The position numbers were made by a program, and so were the translations under genes. DNA of 64,000 nt from Providencia alcalifaciens. Its GTDB lineage: Bacteria > Pseudomonadota > Gammaproteobacteria > Enterobacterales > Enterobacteriaceae. Under the pieces are notes generated by a model. The model was not told the origin of the DNA. It was given only the letters and a program-made list of their open reading frames with translations, and did not search any database. Where the stretch lies: positions 3,348,001 to 3,412,000 of the forward strand of contig NZ_OU659204.1 of NCBI RefSeq assembly GCF_915403165.1, given 5' to 3'. Shown one piece after another: positions 18,216 to 29,435 of the stretch (positions within the stretch are counted from its first letter, which is position 1; the number at the start of each line of letters is the position of its first letter).

Positions 18216-20309
18216 ATGGGTAAACAATTTATTTGGATTGTTCTCGCTCTGCTCGGCGCGTTTTCGCTCGGTTATATTGCATTAAACCGAGGTGAACAGA
18301 TCAACGCCCTGTGGATCGTGGTCGCCGCGGTCTGTATTTATTTGATCGCATATCGTTACTATGGACTGTTTATTGCGAAAAAAGTCCTGCAAGTGGACTC
18401 CACACGTATGACGCCAGCCATTCGTCACAACGATGGCCTGGATTATGTACCAACCGACAAAAAAGTGTTATTTGGTCACCACTTCGCCGCCATTGCAGGC
18501 GCAGGTCCATTAGTCGGTCCAGTACTTGCTGCACAAATGGGGTATTTGCCGGGTATGCTGTGGCTGCTCGCTGGGGTAGTACTGGCAGGGGCTGTACAAG
18601 ATTTTATGGTGCTGTTCGTTTCAACTCGCCGCGATGGCCGCTCTTTAGGTGAGCTCGTTAAAGAGGAAATGGGCAATACCGCGGGCGTCATTGCGTTGAT
18701 TGCTTGCTTTATGATCATGGTGATTATCCTTGCTGTGCTCGCGATGATTGTCGTGAAAGCATTAACACACAGCCCATGGGGAACTTATACCGTTGCCTTC
18801 ACCATTCCATTAGCTATTTTTATGGGGATTTATACCCGCTATATTCGCCCGGGTCGTATTGGTGAAGTTTCAGTTATCGGTCTGATTTTCTTAGTTTTTG
18901 CGATTATTTCAGGTGGCTGGGTCGCAGAGAGTGAAACATGGGCTCCTTACTTTGACTACACTGGCGTGCAGTTAACGTGGATGCTAGTTGGGTATGGTTT
19001 TGTGGCTGCGGTTCTACCTGTTTGGCTGTTATTAGCCCCTCGTGATTATCTTTCTACCTTCTTGAAAATCGGGACAATTATCGGTCTGGCGATTGGTATT
19101 TTGATTTTAAATCCCAATCTGCAAATGCCATCGTTAACTAAATATATCGATGGAACTGGCCCTGTCTGGGCAGGGGATTTATTCCCATTCTTATTTATTA
19201 CTATCGCTTGTGGTGCCGTTTCTGGATTCCACGCCTTAATCGCTTCCGGTACCACGCCGAAAATGCTCGCCAATGAAAACCAAGCCTGTTTTATCGGCTA
19301 CGGCGGAATGTTGATGGAGTCATTCGTGGCTATCATGGCGTTAGTCGCAGCTTGTGTGATTGACCCAGGCGTTTATTTCGCGATGAACAGCCCAATGGCC
19401 ATGTTAGCCCCTGCCGGTACGACGGATGTTGTGGCTTCCGCAGCACAAGTTGTCAGCAGCTGGGGCTTCCAAATTACGCCTGAACAGTTAACGCAAATTG
19501 CCAACGAAGTCGGTGAAACCAGCATTATTTCCCGTGCAGGGGGCGCACCAACACTGGCAGTAGGTATGGCGTATATTCTTCATGGCGCGCTAGGCGGGTT
19601 GATGAATGTGGCATTCTGGTACCACTTCGCCATTCTGTTTGAAGCGCTGTTTATCCTGACTGCAGTGGATGCCGGAACCCGAGCGGCACGATTTATGCTG
19701 CAAGATTTACTGGGTGTGGTTTCACCATCGTTGAAAAGGACAGATTCCCTACCCGCTAACCTGATAGCCACTGCATTGTGTGTACTGGCTTGGGGATATT
19801 TCTTGCATCAGGGCGTCGTTGATCCACTCGGTGGTATTAACACCTTATGGCCGCTATTTGGTATCGCTAACCAGATGCTAGCAGGTATGGCACTGATGTT
19901 ATGTGCGGTCGTTCTGTTCAAAATGAAGCGCCAAGCCTATGCATGGGTTGCACTGTTACCAACTTCGTGGTTATTAGTTTGTACAATGACCGCTGGGTGG
20001 GAAAAGACATTCAGTGAAGATGCCCGCGTTGGTTTCTTGGCGGTCGCGAATAAGTTCCAAGCGATGTTAGATAGCGGCAACTTGCCACCACAATATACGG
20101 AATCGCAGTTAACTCAGTTGGTTTTCAATAACCGTTTAGATGCTGGTTTAACGATTTTCTTTATGATTGTGGTTGTGGTTCTCGCCCTATTCTCTATCCG
20201 TACTGCGTTAAAAGCATTGAAATCCAAGGAACCAACTGCCAACGAAGTTCCTTACGAACCAATGCCAGCCAACTACGAAGAGATCGTGGCGAACACCCGC
20301 CATCATTAA
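18216..20309 (+). CDS. cstA: Peptide/pyruvate transporter CstA (carbon starvation protein A)
   Basis: 697 residues and about 16-18 transmembrane helices. It is closer to E. coli CstA than to BtsT: HNDGLDYVPTDKKVLFGHHF, VSTRRDGRSLGELVKEEMG and ISRAGGAPTLAVGMAYILHG all match the CstA versions. CstA takes up peptides and pyruvate during carbon limitation. A ybdD-like gene follows, as in E. coli cstA-ybdD; this small partner is thought to be needed for transport in the family. A dispersed repeat lies between the two genes. Confidence 0.95.
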   Translation: MGKQFIWIVLALLGAFSLGYIALNRGEQINALWIVVAAVCIYLIAYRYYGLFIAKKVLQVDSTRMTPAIRHNDGLDYVPTDKKVLFGHHFAAIAGAGPLVGPVLAAQMGYLPGMLWLLAGVVLAGAVQDFMVLFVSTRRDGRSLGELVKEEMGNTAGVIALIACFMIMVIILAVLAMIVVKALTHSPWGTYTVAFTIPLAIFMGIYTRYIRPGRIGEVSVIGLIFLVFAIISGGWVAESETWAPYFDYTGVQLTWMLVGYGFVAAVLPVWLLLAPRDYLSTFLKIGTIIGLAIGILILNPNLQMPSLTKYIDGTGPVWAGDLFPFLFITIACGAVSGFHALIASGTTPKMLANENQACFIGYGGMLMESFVAIMALVAACVIDPGVYFAMNSPMAMLAPAGTTDVVASAAQVVSSWGFQITPEQLTQIANEVGETSIISRAGGAPTLAVGMAYILHGALGGLMNVAFWYHFAILFEALFILTAVDAGTRAARFMLQDLLGVVSPSLKRTDSLPANLIATALCVLAWGYFLHQGVVDPLGGINTLWPLFGIANQMLAGMALMLCAVVLFKMKRQAYAWVALLPTSWLLVCTMTAGWEKTFSEDARVGFLAVANKFQAMLDSGNLPPQYTESQLTQLVFNNRLDAGLTIFFMIVVVVLALFSIRTALKALKSKEPTANEVPYEPMPANYEEIVANTRHH

Positions 20310-20450
20310 TATACCGGAGATTGAGAGCTGAGGATTGAGAACCTATTAACCTTTTTACTTCAGTTTTGTGTTTTAGGTTTCTGATTTAGATGTTTTTCAA
20401 AACTCACTCTCTTTCTCCAAAATCGCTAGCTACGATGCAATCCTCTAAAT

Positions 20451-20563
20451 AGTTTGTATTGTAGCTAGGCAGCAAACGAGGATATCCCTAGGAGCATACA
20501 TAAGTATGTGACGAGGGTAGCCAAGTGAAGCTAACAACGCTACAAAACAAAATATGACGAGGA
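20451..20563. repeat. Enterobacterial intergenic palindromic repeat
   Basis: This element is bounded by TTGTAGC (20459-20465) and GCTACAA (20539-20545) as inverted ends. At its centre is GGAGCATACATAAGTATGTG, itself a hairpin (CATAC with GTATG). It ends in AATATGACGAGG. I recall closely similar dispersed elements with this core in Yersinia, Serratia and related intergenic regions, but no second copy is in this window. It sits between cstA and ybdD and its right end supplies the Shine-Dalgarno-like GAGGA before the ybdD ATG. Confidence 0.65.
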
Positions 20564-20566
20564 TTT

Positions 20567-20770
20567 ATGTTTGGAAACTTAGGGAAAGCGGCCCGTTACT
20601 TAGGCCAAGCCGCCAAAATGATGGTCGGCGTCCCCGACTACGACAACTACGTCGCTCACATGCAACATACCCATCCTGACCAAACGCCGATGACTTATGA
20701 AGAGTTTTTCAAAGAACGGCAGGATGCTCGCTATGGTGGTAAGGGTAAAGGCGGGTTTAAATGTTGTTAA
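20567..20770 (+). CDS. ybdD: YbdD/YjiX-family small protein
   Basis: 67 residues. The pattern [20 protein letters not shown] and [20 protein letters not shown] is the DUF466 (YbdD/YjiX) signature, and the protein ends in two cysteines (FKCC), as homologues do. It follows cstA as in E. coli. Family members are small cytoplasmic partners of CstA/BtsT transporters. The start ATG follows GAGGATTT, which belongs to the edge of the preceding repeat. Confidence 0.93.
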   Translation: MFGNLGKAARYLGQAAKMMVGVPDYDNYVAHMQHTHPDQTPMTYEEFFKERQDARYGGKGKGGFKCC

Positions 20771-20797
20771 TCATTGCTCGTAAAGAGCACCATCAAT

Positions 20798-20834
20798 AAA
20801 AAAGCCGAATACAGTGCGATACTATATTCGGCTC
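20798..20834. terminator. Bidirectional terminator between ybdD and efp
   Basis: AGCCGAATA (20803-20811) and TATTCGGCT (20825-20833) form a perfect stem. A-rich sequence before it gives a T-tract for the minus-strand efp transcript. Confidence 0.85.
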
Positions 20835-20887
20835 TTCTTGATCTCACTTCGCCACTCACTATAATGGCTGGCTTGATCTGTCGGCGA

Positions 20888-21454
20888 TTATTTTACGCGT
20901 GAAACGTATTCGCCTGAACGAGTGTCAACTTTGATCACTTCGCCAATCTGAACGAACAGAGGAACTTTAACCACTGCACCAGTGCTTAACGTTGCTGGTT
21001 TACCACCAGTACCTGCTGTATCGCCTTTCAGACCTGGATCTGTTTCAACGATTTCTAACTCAACGAAGTTCGGCGGAGTAACTGCGATTGGACGACCATC
21101 CCACAGAGTTAAAATACACTCCGCTTGGTCGATCAGCCATTTGTCGTTATCACCGATAGCTTTAGCATCTGCTGCCAGCTGTTCGAAAGTTTCGTTGTTC
21201 ATGAAGTGCCAGAACTCACCGTCGTTGTACAGGTAAGTTAAGTTCATATCCATGACATCTGCACCTTCGCAAGAGTCAGTAGATTTAAAGGTTTTTTCCA
21301 ACAACTTGTTAGAAAGCAGTTTACGCAGACGAACGCGTGCGAACGCTTGACCTTTACCCGGTTTAACGAATTCACTTTCAAGAATTGCACACGGCTCACC
21401 ATCTAACATGATTTTAAGACCTGAGCGGAATTCATTGGTACTATAAGTAGCCAT
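20888..21454 (-). CDS. efp: Translation elongation factor P
   Basis: 188 residues, three beta-barrel domains. Lys34 is present in VKPGKGQAF, the loop that receives beta-lysine from EpmA; both epmA and epmB are in this window. EF-P binds between the P and E sites and relieves ribosome stalling at polyproline. The neighbourhood contains a possible client, the proline-rich VWA protein at 55567. GAGGATCTCC precedes the ATG. The gene is divergent from epmB with only 42 bases between the two starts. Confidence 0.98.
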   Translation of the reverse strand: MATYSTNEFRSGLKIMLDGEPCAILESEFVKPGKGQAFARVRLRKLLSNKLLEKTFKSTDSCEGADVMDMNLTYLYNDGEFWHFMNNETFEQLAADAKAIGDNDKWLIDQAECILTLWDGRPIAVTPPNFVELEIVETDPGLKGDTAGTGGKPATLSTGAVVKVPLFVQIGEVIKVDTRSGEYVSRVK

Positions 21455-21496
21455 GGAGATCCTCTATTTATAAACTAAAAATGGCATAGCCAAAAA

Positions 21497-22525
21497 ATGG
21501 TCGATATTATAACTCAAAATACCTCATCCAGAGAAGTCTGGATACAACAACTTGCTGAAGCAGTCACTAATCCGGATGAATTGCTGCAATTACTAAACTT
21601 AGAAGACCATCAGCCATCGCGAGAAGGTCATGAAGCACGTAAGTTATTCCCCTTACGCGTTCCGCGTCCTTTTATTTCGCGAATGAAAAAAGGTGATCCA
21701 CTAGACCCTCTGTTATTACAGGTATTAACCGCAAAAGCAGAGTTCGATATACATCCAGGTTTTTCTACTGATCCACTAGAAGAGCAGGATAACGCGATCC
21801 CGAGTTTACTCCACAAGTACCGTAACCGTGCATTAATGCTGGTTAAAGGGGGTTGTGCAGTGAACTGTCGATACTGCTTTCGCCGGCATTTTCCTTATGA
21901 AGATAACAAAGGAAATAAAAATAACTGGTTGATGGCTGTGGATTATATAAAAAACCACAGTGAACTCAATGAAATCATCTTCTCTGGTGGAGATCCATTA
22001 ATGGCGAAAGACCATGAACTTGACTGGTTAATTAGCCAACTTGAGGAAATTCCACATATTACGCGCTTGCGAATTCATTCTCGCTTACCGGTGGTGATCC
22101 CTGAAAGAATTACAGATACCTTTTGCCAGCGCTTATCCCAGTCACGTTTGCAGGTCATTATGGTGACCCACGTTAACCACGCTAACGAGATTGATGATGA
22201 ATTTACCAAAGCGATGCAGAGATTAAAACACGCGGGCGTTACGCTACTGAACCAAAGCGTATTACTCCGCCAAGTTAATGACAATGTCACTGCATTAGCA
22301 AACCTGAGTAACGCCCTATTTGATGCGGGAATTTTACCGTATTACTTGCATGTGCTCGACAAAGTTCAAGGCGCGGCCCACTTCTTAGTGAGTGATCTTG
22401 AAGCACGGCAATTAATTCGTGAATTGTTAAGTCAGGTTTCAGGGTATTTAGTGCCGAAATTAGCGAGAGAAATTGGTGGGGAGCCAAGCAAAACCTTACT
22501 CGATTTAAACTTGCGCCAAAGCTAG
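21497..22525 (+). CDS. epmB: EF-P beta-lysylation protein EpmB (lysine 2,3-aminomutase)
   Basis: 342 residues. The radical-SAM cysteines are visible as C120, C124 and C127 in GGCAVNCRYCFRRHFPY. The sequence FSGGDPLM and the PLP-binding lysine region near the C-terminus fit the lysine 2,3-aminomutase family. EpmB converts (S)-alpha-lysine to (R)-beta-lysine, the substrate that EpmA attaches to EF-P. It is divergent from efp, as in E. coli. Confidence 0.97.
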   Translation: MVDIITQNTSSREVWIQQLAEAVTNPDELLQLLNLEDHQPSREGHEARKLFPLRVPRPFISRMKKGDPLDPLLLQVLTAKAEFDIHPGFSTDPLEEQDNAIPSLLHKYRNRALMLVKGGCAVNCRYCFRRHFPYEDNKGNKNNWLMAVDYIKNHSELNEIIFSGGDPLMAKDHELDWLISQLEEIPHITRLRIHSRLPVVIPERITDTFCQRLSQSRLQVIMVTHVNHANEIDDEFTKAMQRLKHAGVTLLNQSVLLRQVNDNVTALANLSNALFDAGILPYYLHVLDKVQGAAHFLVSDLEARQLIRELLSQVSGYLVPKLAREIGGEPSKTLLDLNLRQS

Positions 22526-22557
22526 CCTAAATTAATAGACATAACAGTTTATAGGCA

Positions 22558-22590
22558 TAAAAAAACCCGCTTAACTGATTAAGCGGGTCT
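22558..22590. terminator. Bidirectional terminator between epmB and yjeI
   Basis: ACCCGCTTA and TAAGCGGGT form a perfect 9-base stem with a 6-base loop. Six A residues precede it, giving a T-tract for the minus-strand yjeI transcript. Confidence 0.88.
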
Positions 22591-22603
22591 TATTGATACA
22601 TTA

Positions 22604-22948
22604 TTATTGGCACTTATAAACTTGGCCAATCATTTTGCTATCAACAGGAACAAAGCTAGATAGGACAGTTTCGCTTGGGCTTGAAGCACCAAAAATCACG
22701 TTACCACCCATCGCTGCAGCTTTGTTACGTAAATCATTTGCAGCGCCGCGCATGGAGCTAGATTCGTTATTCACGCCGCTCAACCAGTTGCTTTGAGTTC
22801 CAGCGACTTGACCAAGAAGTTGGCATTCGCTTCCAGGTTGATTTTCAACAAAACGAACTTGTGAGCCTGCCGCAGTCAGATCATTGGTTGATGTACAACC
22901 TGCTAAAGTTAGTAATGCAGCAGCACCAAGCAAGACTTTAATTCGCAT
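22604..22948 (-). CDS. yjeI: DUF4156 lipoprotein YjeI
   Basis: About 114 residues. The signal peptide ends in LAGC, a good lipobox. The mature part is collinear with E. coli YjeI: GSECQLLGQVAGTQSNWLSG, SMRGAANDLRNKAAAMGGNV and VDSKMIGQVYKC. The function of the family is unknown. I chose the ATG at 22948 because GAGGGAA lies just upstream; an in-frame ATG four codons earlier has no such site. Its position between epmB and groL is conserved with E. coli. Confidence 0.92.
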   Translation of the reverse strand: MRIKVLLGAAALLTLAGCTSTNDLTAAGSQVRFVENQPGSECQLLGQVAGTQSNWLSGVNNESSSMRGAANDLRNKAAAMGGNVIFGASSPSETVLSSFVPVDSKMIGQVYKCQ

Positions 22949-23244
22949 GTTTTCCCTCATTTTTTATTGTGTTTTTGCAGCTGGTTGTAGAACCTTTATC
23001 GCTCCAATCACTCAAAATTCTGTTTTATGACAGTGAATTAGCGTACTAGATATCCCAGTAGGTTTGATAAAGACTGTCAATCGCTCAGAGTTTATCACAA
23101 AACCGTCAATACGCTTGTGATGTTCTTTACTTATTTAAACTATTTTTTACCTTGGATTAAATATAACCCGATGAGTCACCTCAACGCAAAAATAAGTAAT
23201 AAACCTCACAAATGCAAAGCACGAATCCATTAATTTGAGTGCCT

Positions 23245-23286
23245 ATAAAAAAACCGGCACCACTAGATAACTCATGGTGCCGGTCT
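23245..23286 (-). terminator. Terminator of groSL
   Basis: ACCGGCACCA and TGGTGCCGGT form a perfect 10-base stem with a 12-base loop. In the minus direction it is followed by seven T residues. Confidence 0.9.
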
Positions 23287-23344
23287 TATTTTGGCTGATA
23301 GCCACTAGTTAGTGACTACTGGCGCACAATGTTTGCCTACTGGC

Positions 23345-25000
<1,656 letters not shown>

Positions 25001-25041
25001 TTAAATTCTTTTCGTTTGATGAAAGTTTTAAGTGAAAATGA

Positions 25042-25491
<450 letters not shown>

Positions 25492-26034
25492 TTAAGGTTT
25501 AGGCGGGTTATCTTGGTTGGAGTCTGAAGATTTATCATCAGGAACACGATGGCTTTCACCATCAATAGTTCTTTCACGATCAATAGTATAAGAAGGGTCA
25601 TCTTGCTTGCGTTGGTACTCACCTTCAAAGGTATTGCCATTTTGATAGCCACCACCCTGAAAACCATTTCCAGGTTGGTAAAACTTGATGTGCGGGATTA
25701 AACGCATCACAAATAATTTTTGTACTGGTGGTAGTAATAAAAGTAGACCAATAAAGTCAGTGAAGAATCCGGGAACAATCAGTAAAAATCCTGCTAACAC
25801 TAACGCCACACTTTTAATCATTTCAGCGGCAGGACTTTCACCACTCATTAATTTTTGTTGTATTTGCATGACATTTTTCATCCCTTGGTTCTTCACAAGT
25901 GAAACCCCTAAACAGGATGTGAGCACCACTAAAATCAATGTCATCAACACACCAATTTCAGCCGCAACTCGGACAAAAATGACCGACTCTATATACACCA
26001 AAATACATATCAGAATTAGTGGTAACCAGCGCAC
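25492..26034 (-). CDS. fxsA: FxsA family membrane protein
   Basis: 180 residues with about four transmembrane helices, then a polar, Asn/Asp-rich tail. The core TSCLGVSLVKNQGMKNVMQI and LLIVPGFFTDFIGLLLLLPP identify FxsA. In E. coli overexpression relieves F-plasmid exclusion of phage T7; the normal role is unclear. It is divergent from aspA and upstream of groS, as in E. coli. Confidence 0.94.
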   Translation of the reverse strand: MRWLPLILICILVYIESVIFVRVAAEIGVLMTLILVVLTSCLGVSLVKNQGMKNVMQIQQKLMSGESPAAEMIKSVALVLAGFLLIVPGFFTDFIGLLLLLPPVQKLFVMRLIPHIKFYQPGNGFQGGGYQNGNTFEGEYQRKQDDPSYTIDRERTIDGESHRVPDDKSSDSNQDNPPKP

Positions 26035-26210
26035 AAGTACTCCTTAATATCAATAAGCTACTGCATTTTTCGGGGCTAAATGAAAACCTTTGTGAACTAT
26101 CTCTAAGAGACTACTATTCATATTCGCTTTTTTCATTAGTATAGCCATAATAATTGGGTCTCTGATCGTGATTTTCAACTCATGGACTAAGATCATTAAT
26201 GATGCTTATC

Positions 26211-26226
26211 TGTGATTTAAATCACA
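26211..26226. promoter_or_regulatory. CRP binding site upstream of aspA
   Basis: TGTGATTTAAATCACA is a perfect match to the CRP consensus TGTGA-N6-TCACA and is fully palindromic. It lies about 211 bases before the aspA start and 177 bases from the fxsA start. Regulation of aspA by CRP is known in E. coli. Confidence 0.85.
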
Positions 26227-26436
26227 CAATATAAATTCTATTGCACTAATCAATCCATAAAATGATCTAGGTTCAAGGTATGGGGTGATAAAGGGCATAT
26301 GATCCCCCCATAAGTCAGTAGAACATAATACTGATAAAGGAGTAATAGGTGGTAATCACCTAGAAGTTTAGTTTTAGGATATATTTTTAAAAGCGCATAA
26401 ACGGACAGTAACTGTAATCTAATTAAGAAGGTTCTC

Positions 26437-27861
26437 ATGTCAAACAATACTCGTATCGAAGAAGACCTGTTAGGTAAAAAAGAAGTTCCAGCTGATGCCT
26501 ATTATGGTGTTCATACTCTGCGTGCGATTGAAAACTTTTATATCAGCGACCGCACCATTAACGATGTCCCAGAATTTATTCGCGGCATGGTAATGGTTAA
26601 AAAAGCAGCCGCTCTAGCTAACAAAGAACTGCACACTATTCCTCGTAATATCGCAGATACCATCATCAAAGCGTGTGACGTTGTTTTGAATGAAGGCAAA
26701 TGCATGGATCAGTTCCCAGTTGACGTATTCCAAGGTGGTGCGGGCACATCACTGAACATGAATACCAACGAAGTTCTGGCAAACATCGGTCTTGAACTGA
26801 TGGGTCATAAAAAAGGTGAGTATGAGTTCTTAAACCCAAATGACCATCTGAACAAAAGCCAATCTACCAACGATGCATACCCTACCGGTTTCCGTATCGC
26901 GGTTTATAACTCTGTTCTGAAATTAATCGATTCTGTTACTTACCTGAAAAAAGGTTTTGAAAGCAAAGCAGAAGAGTACAAAGATATCCTGAAAATGGGT
27001 CGTACTCAATTACAAGACGCAGTACCAATGACTGTTGGTCAGGAATTCCATGCTTTCGCAACTCTTCTTAAAGAAGAAGAGAAAAATCTGAAACGTAGCA
27101 TCGATTTACTGCTCGAAGTTAACTTAGGTGCAACTGCTATCGGTACTGGCCTGAACACAGCCCCTGGTTACCAAGAACTGGCTGTTAAAAAATTAGCTGA
27201 AGTAACAGGTTTAGCATGTGTACCATCAGAAGACTTAATCGAAGCAACTTCTGACTGTGGTGCTTACATCACTGTTCACGCTAGTCTGAAACGTTTAGCC
27301 GTTAAACTGTCTAAAATCTGTAACGACTTACGTTTACTTTCCTCTGGTCCTCGTGCGGCACTGAAAGAAATTAATCTGCCAGAATTACAAGCAGGTTCTT
27401 CTATCATGCCAGCAAAAGTTAACCCAGTAATCCCTGAAGTTGTTAACCAAGCATGCTTCAAAGTTATGGGTAACGACATCTGCGTAACGATGGCTGCTGA
27501 AGCAGGTCAATTACAATTAAACGTAATGGAACCAGCAATTGGTCAAGCGATGTTCGAATCCATTTCTCTGATGAGCAATGCATGCCGCAACTTAGTAGAA
27601 AAATGCGTTAATGGCATTACTGTTAACAAAGAAATCTGCGAAGCGTTTGTATTCAACTCTATCGGCATCGTGACTTACCTGAACCCATTCATTGGTCACC
27701 ACAACGGTGATATCGTGGGTAAAATCTGTGCTGAAACAGGTAAGAGCGTACGTGAAGTTGTCCTAGAACGTGGACTGCTGACCGAAGCAGAATTGGATGA
27801 TATCTTCTCTGTAGAGAACCTAAAACATCCAGCATATAAAGCAAAAAGATTTGACGACTAA
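26437..27861 (+). CDS. aspA: Aspartate ammonia-lyase (aspartase)
   Basis: 474 residues. The fumarase/aspartase signature appears as [19 protein letters not shown]. The N-terminus [20 protein letters not shown] is typical of aspartase. AspA converts L-aspartate to fumarate and ammonia; fumarate can feed FrdABCD, and dcuA, the aspartate/succinate exchanger, lies just downstream. AAGAAGG precedes the ATG, and a perfect CRP site lies upstream. A terminator separates it from dcuA, though readthrough co-transcription is possible. Confidence 0.98.
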   Translation: MSNNTRIEEDLLGKKEVPADAYYGVHTLRAIENFYISDRTINDVPEFIRGMVMVKKAAALANKELHTIPRNIADTIIKACDVVLNEGKCMDQFPVDVFQGGAGTSLNMNTNEVLANIGLELMGHKKGEYEFLNPNDHLNKSQSTNDAYPTGFRIAVYNSVLKLIDSVTYLKKGFESKAEEYKDILKMGRTQLQDAVPMTVGQEFHAFATLLKEEEKNLKRSIDLLLEVNLGATAIGTGLNTAPGYQELAVKKLAEVTGLACVPSEDLIEATSDCGAYITVHASLKRLAVKLSKICNDLRLLSSGPRAALKEINLPELQAGSSIMPAKVNPVIPEVVNQACFKVMGNDICVTMAAEAGQLQLNVMEPAIGQAMFESISLMSNACRNLVEKCVNGITVNKEICEAFVFNSIGIVTYLNPFIGHHNGDIVGKICAETGKSVREVVLERGLLTEAELDDIFSVENLKHPAYKAKRFDD

Positions 27862-27895
27862 TTGTTTATGTTTAGCATAAATAATTCTTAAGAAT

Positions 27896-27932
27896 AAGGG
27901 CACGACTTTCCACCGGATAGCGTGCCTTTTTT
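27896..27932 (+). terminator. Terminator between aspA and dcuA
   Basis: GGCACG and CGTGCC pair around a 16-base loop, followed by six T residues. The stem is short, so partial readthrough into dcuA is possible. Confidence 0.7.
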
Positions 27933-28001
27933 CATGAATACACACACAAATAATTAACATAACAGTTTCATAATTTTCATTTTTGTCGAGGAGTAAACAC
28001 T

Positions 28002-29324
28002 ATGTTAGCCGTAGAATTTGTCATTGTTCTGCTGGCCATTTTTTTAGGGGCCCGTCTTGGAGGGATAGGTATCGGTTTTGCCGGTGGCCTTGGTGTTCTG
28101 GTACTCGCTGCAATTGGCGTGAAACCGGGAACCATTCCTTTTGACGTAATCTCTATCATCATGGCAGTTATTGCCGCCATCTCTGCAATGCAAATTGCAG
28201 GTGGTCTGGATTACTTGGTTGCTCAAACAGAAAAATTGCTGCGTCGCAATCCAAAATACATCACTATCCTTGCTCCTATGGTGACCTATTTCCTAACTCT
28301 GTTTGCAGGTACAGGTAATATCTCATTAGCAACTCTGCCAGTTATTGCAGAAGTGGCGAAAGAACAAGGCGTGAAACCATGTCGTCCACTGTCTACGGCG
28401 GTTGTTGCAGCTCAGATTGGTATTACAGCATCACCAATTTCTGCGGCAGTTGTTTACATGGCATCGGTAATGGAAAACCCTGCAATGGTTGGCGCAGGTA
28501 ACACCGTTAGCTATATCACGCTGTTAGGTATTTTATTGCCAGCAACGTTCTTAGCTATCATCCTGATGTCTTTCATTATCTCTTGGACATTTAACTCTAA
28601 ACTGTCTGATGACCCAATCTACCAAAAACGTTTAGCTGAAGGCTTAGTTGAACTGCGTGGTAGCCAAGCGAAAGATATCAAACCGGGTGCTAAAGCGTCT
28701 GTTCTATTATTCTTACTCGGTGTTGTTAGCGTAGTTTGCTACGCAATTATCAACAGCCCAAGTTTAGGGATCGTGGCAACTCCACTGATGAACACCACTA
28801 ACGCTATCCTGATCATCATGCTGACTGTGGCGACATTAATCACTGTTCTGTGCCGTGTAAACACCGATGCAATCCTGAACTCAAGTACCTTTAAAGCAGG
28901 TATGAGCGCATGTATCTGTATCTTAGGTGTTGCGTGGTTAGGTGATACTTTCGTACAACACAACATTGATTGGATCAAAGCGACTGCAGGGGATGTCATC
29001 CATGAACATTCATGGATGTTAGCGGTAATTTTCTTCTTCTGTTCTGCGCTTCTGTACTCTCAAGCGGCAACAGCAAAAGCACTGATGCCAATGGCACTGG
29101 CTTTAGGTGTTAGCCCATTAACGGCTATTGCTTCATTCTCAGCAGTATCTGGTCTGTTCATTCTGCCTACTTACCCAACACTGGTTGCGGCAGTACAAAT
29201 GGATGACACCGGTACAACTCGCATTGGTAAATTCGTCTTTAACCACCCATTCTTTATTCCGGGTACCATCGCTGTGGCATTGGCCGTTACCTTCGGCTTC
29301 CTGTTCGGCGGTATGATCCTGTAG
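28002..29324 (+). CDS. dcuA: Anaerobic C4-dicarboxylate transporter DcuA
   Basis: 440 residues, about ten transmembrane helices. It is collinear with E. coli DcuA, for example IFLGARLGGIGIGFAGGLGV, SAMQIAGGLDYLVAQTEKLL and LPTYPTLVAAVQMDDTGTTR. DcuA exchanges aspartate, fumarate and malate for succinate, complementing AspA and FrdABCD. GAGGAG lies upstream of the ATG. In E. coli cutA and dsbD follow; here a lipid operon does. Confidence 0.97.
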   Translation: MLAVEFVIVLLAIFLGARLGGIGIGFAGGLGVLVLAAIGVKPGTIPFDVISIIMAVIAAISAMQIAGGLDYLVAQTEKLLRRNPKYITILAPMVTYFLTLFAGTGNISLATLPVIAEVAKEQGVKPCRPLSTAVVAAQIGITASPISAAVVYMASVMENPAMVGAGNTVSYITLLGILLPATFLAIILMSFIISWTFNSKLSDDPIYQKRLAEGLVELRGSQAKDIKPGAKASVLLFLLGVVSVVCYAIINSPSLGIVATPLMNTTNAILIIMLTVATLITVLCRVNTDAILNSSTFKAGMSACICILGVAWLGDTFVQHNIDWIKATAGDVIHEHSWMLAVIFFFCSALLYSQAATAKALMPMALALGVSPLTAIASFSAVSGLFILPTYPTLVAAVQMDDTGTTRIGKFVFNHPFFIPGTIAVALAVTFGFLFGGMIL

Positions 29325-29358
29325 TCATCAATGTAATTGTAATGACTTAGGAACAGAG

Positions 29359-29388
29359 AAACCGTGGCTTTCGAGTCACGGTTTTTTT
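29359..29388 (+). terminator. Terminator of dcuA
   Basis: AAACCGTG and CACGGTTT form a stem with an 11-base loop, followed by a T run. It also separates dcuA from the converging lipid operon. Confidence 0.88.
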
Positions 29389-29435
29389 ATGTCTGCACTA
29401 ATCATCTCTGTGCTGACATATCTATACTGACCAAA

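Noticed and set aside
26241..26256. FNR-like site TTGCACTAATCAA near aspA
   Set aside because: It is one base short of the 14-base FNR pattern and its first half is mismatched.
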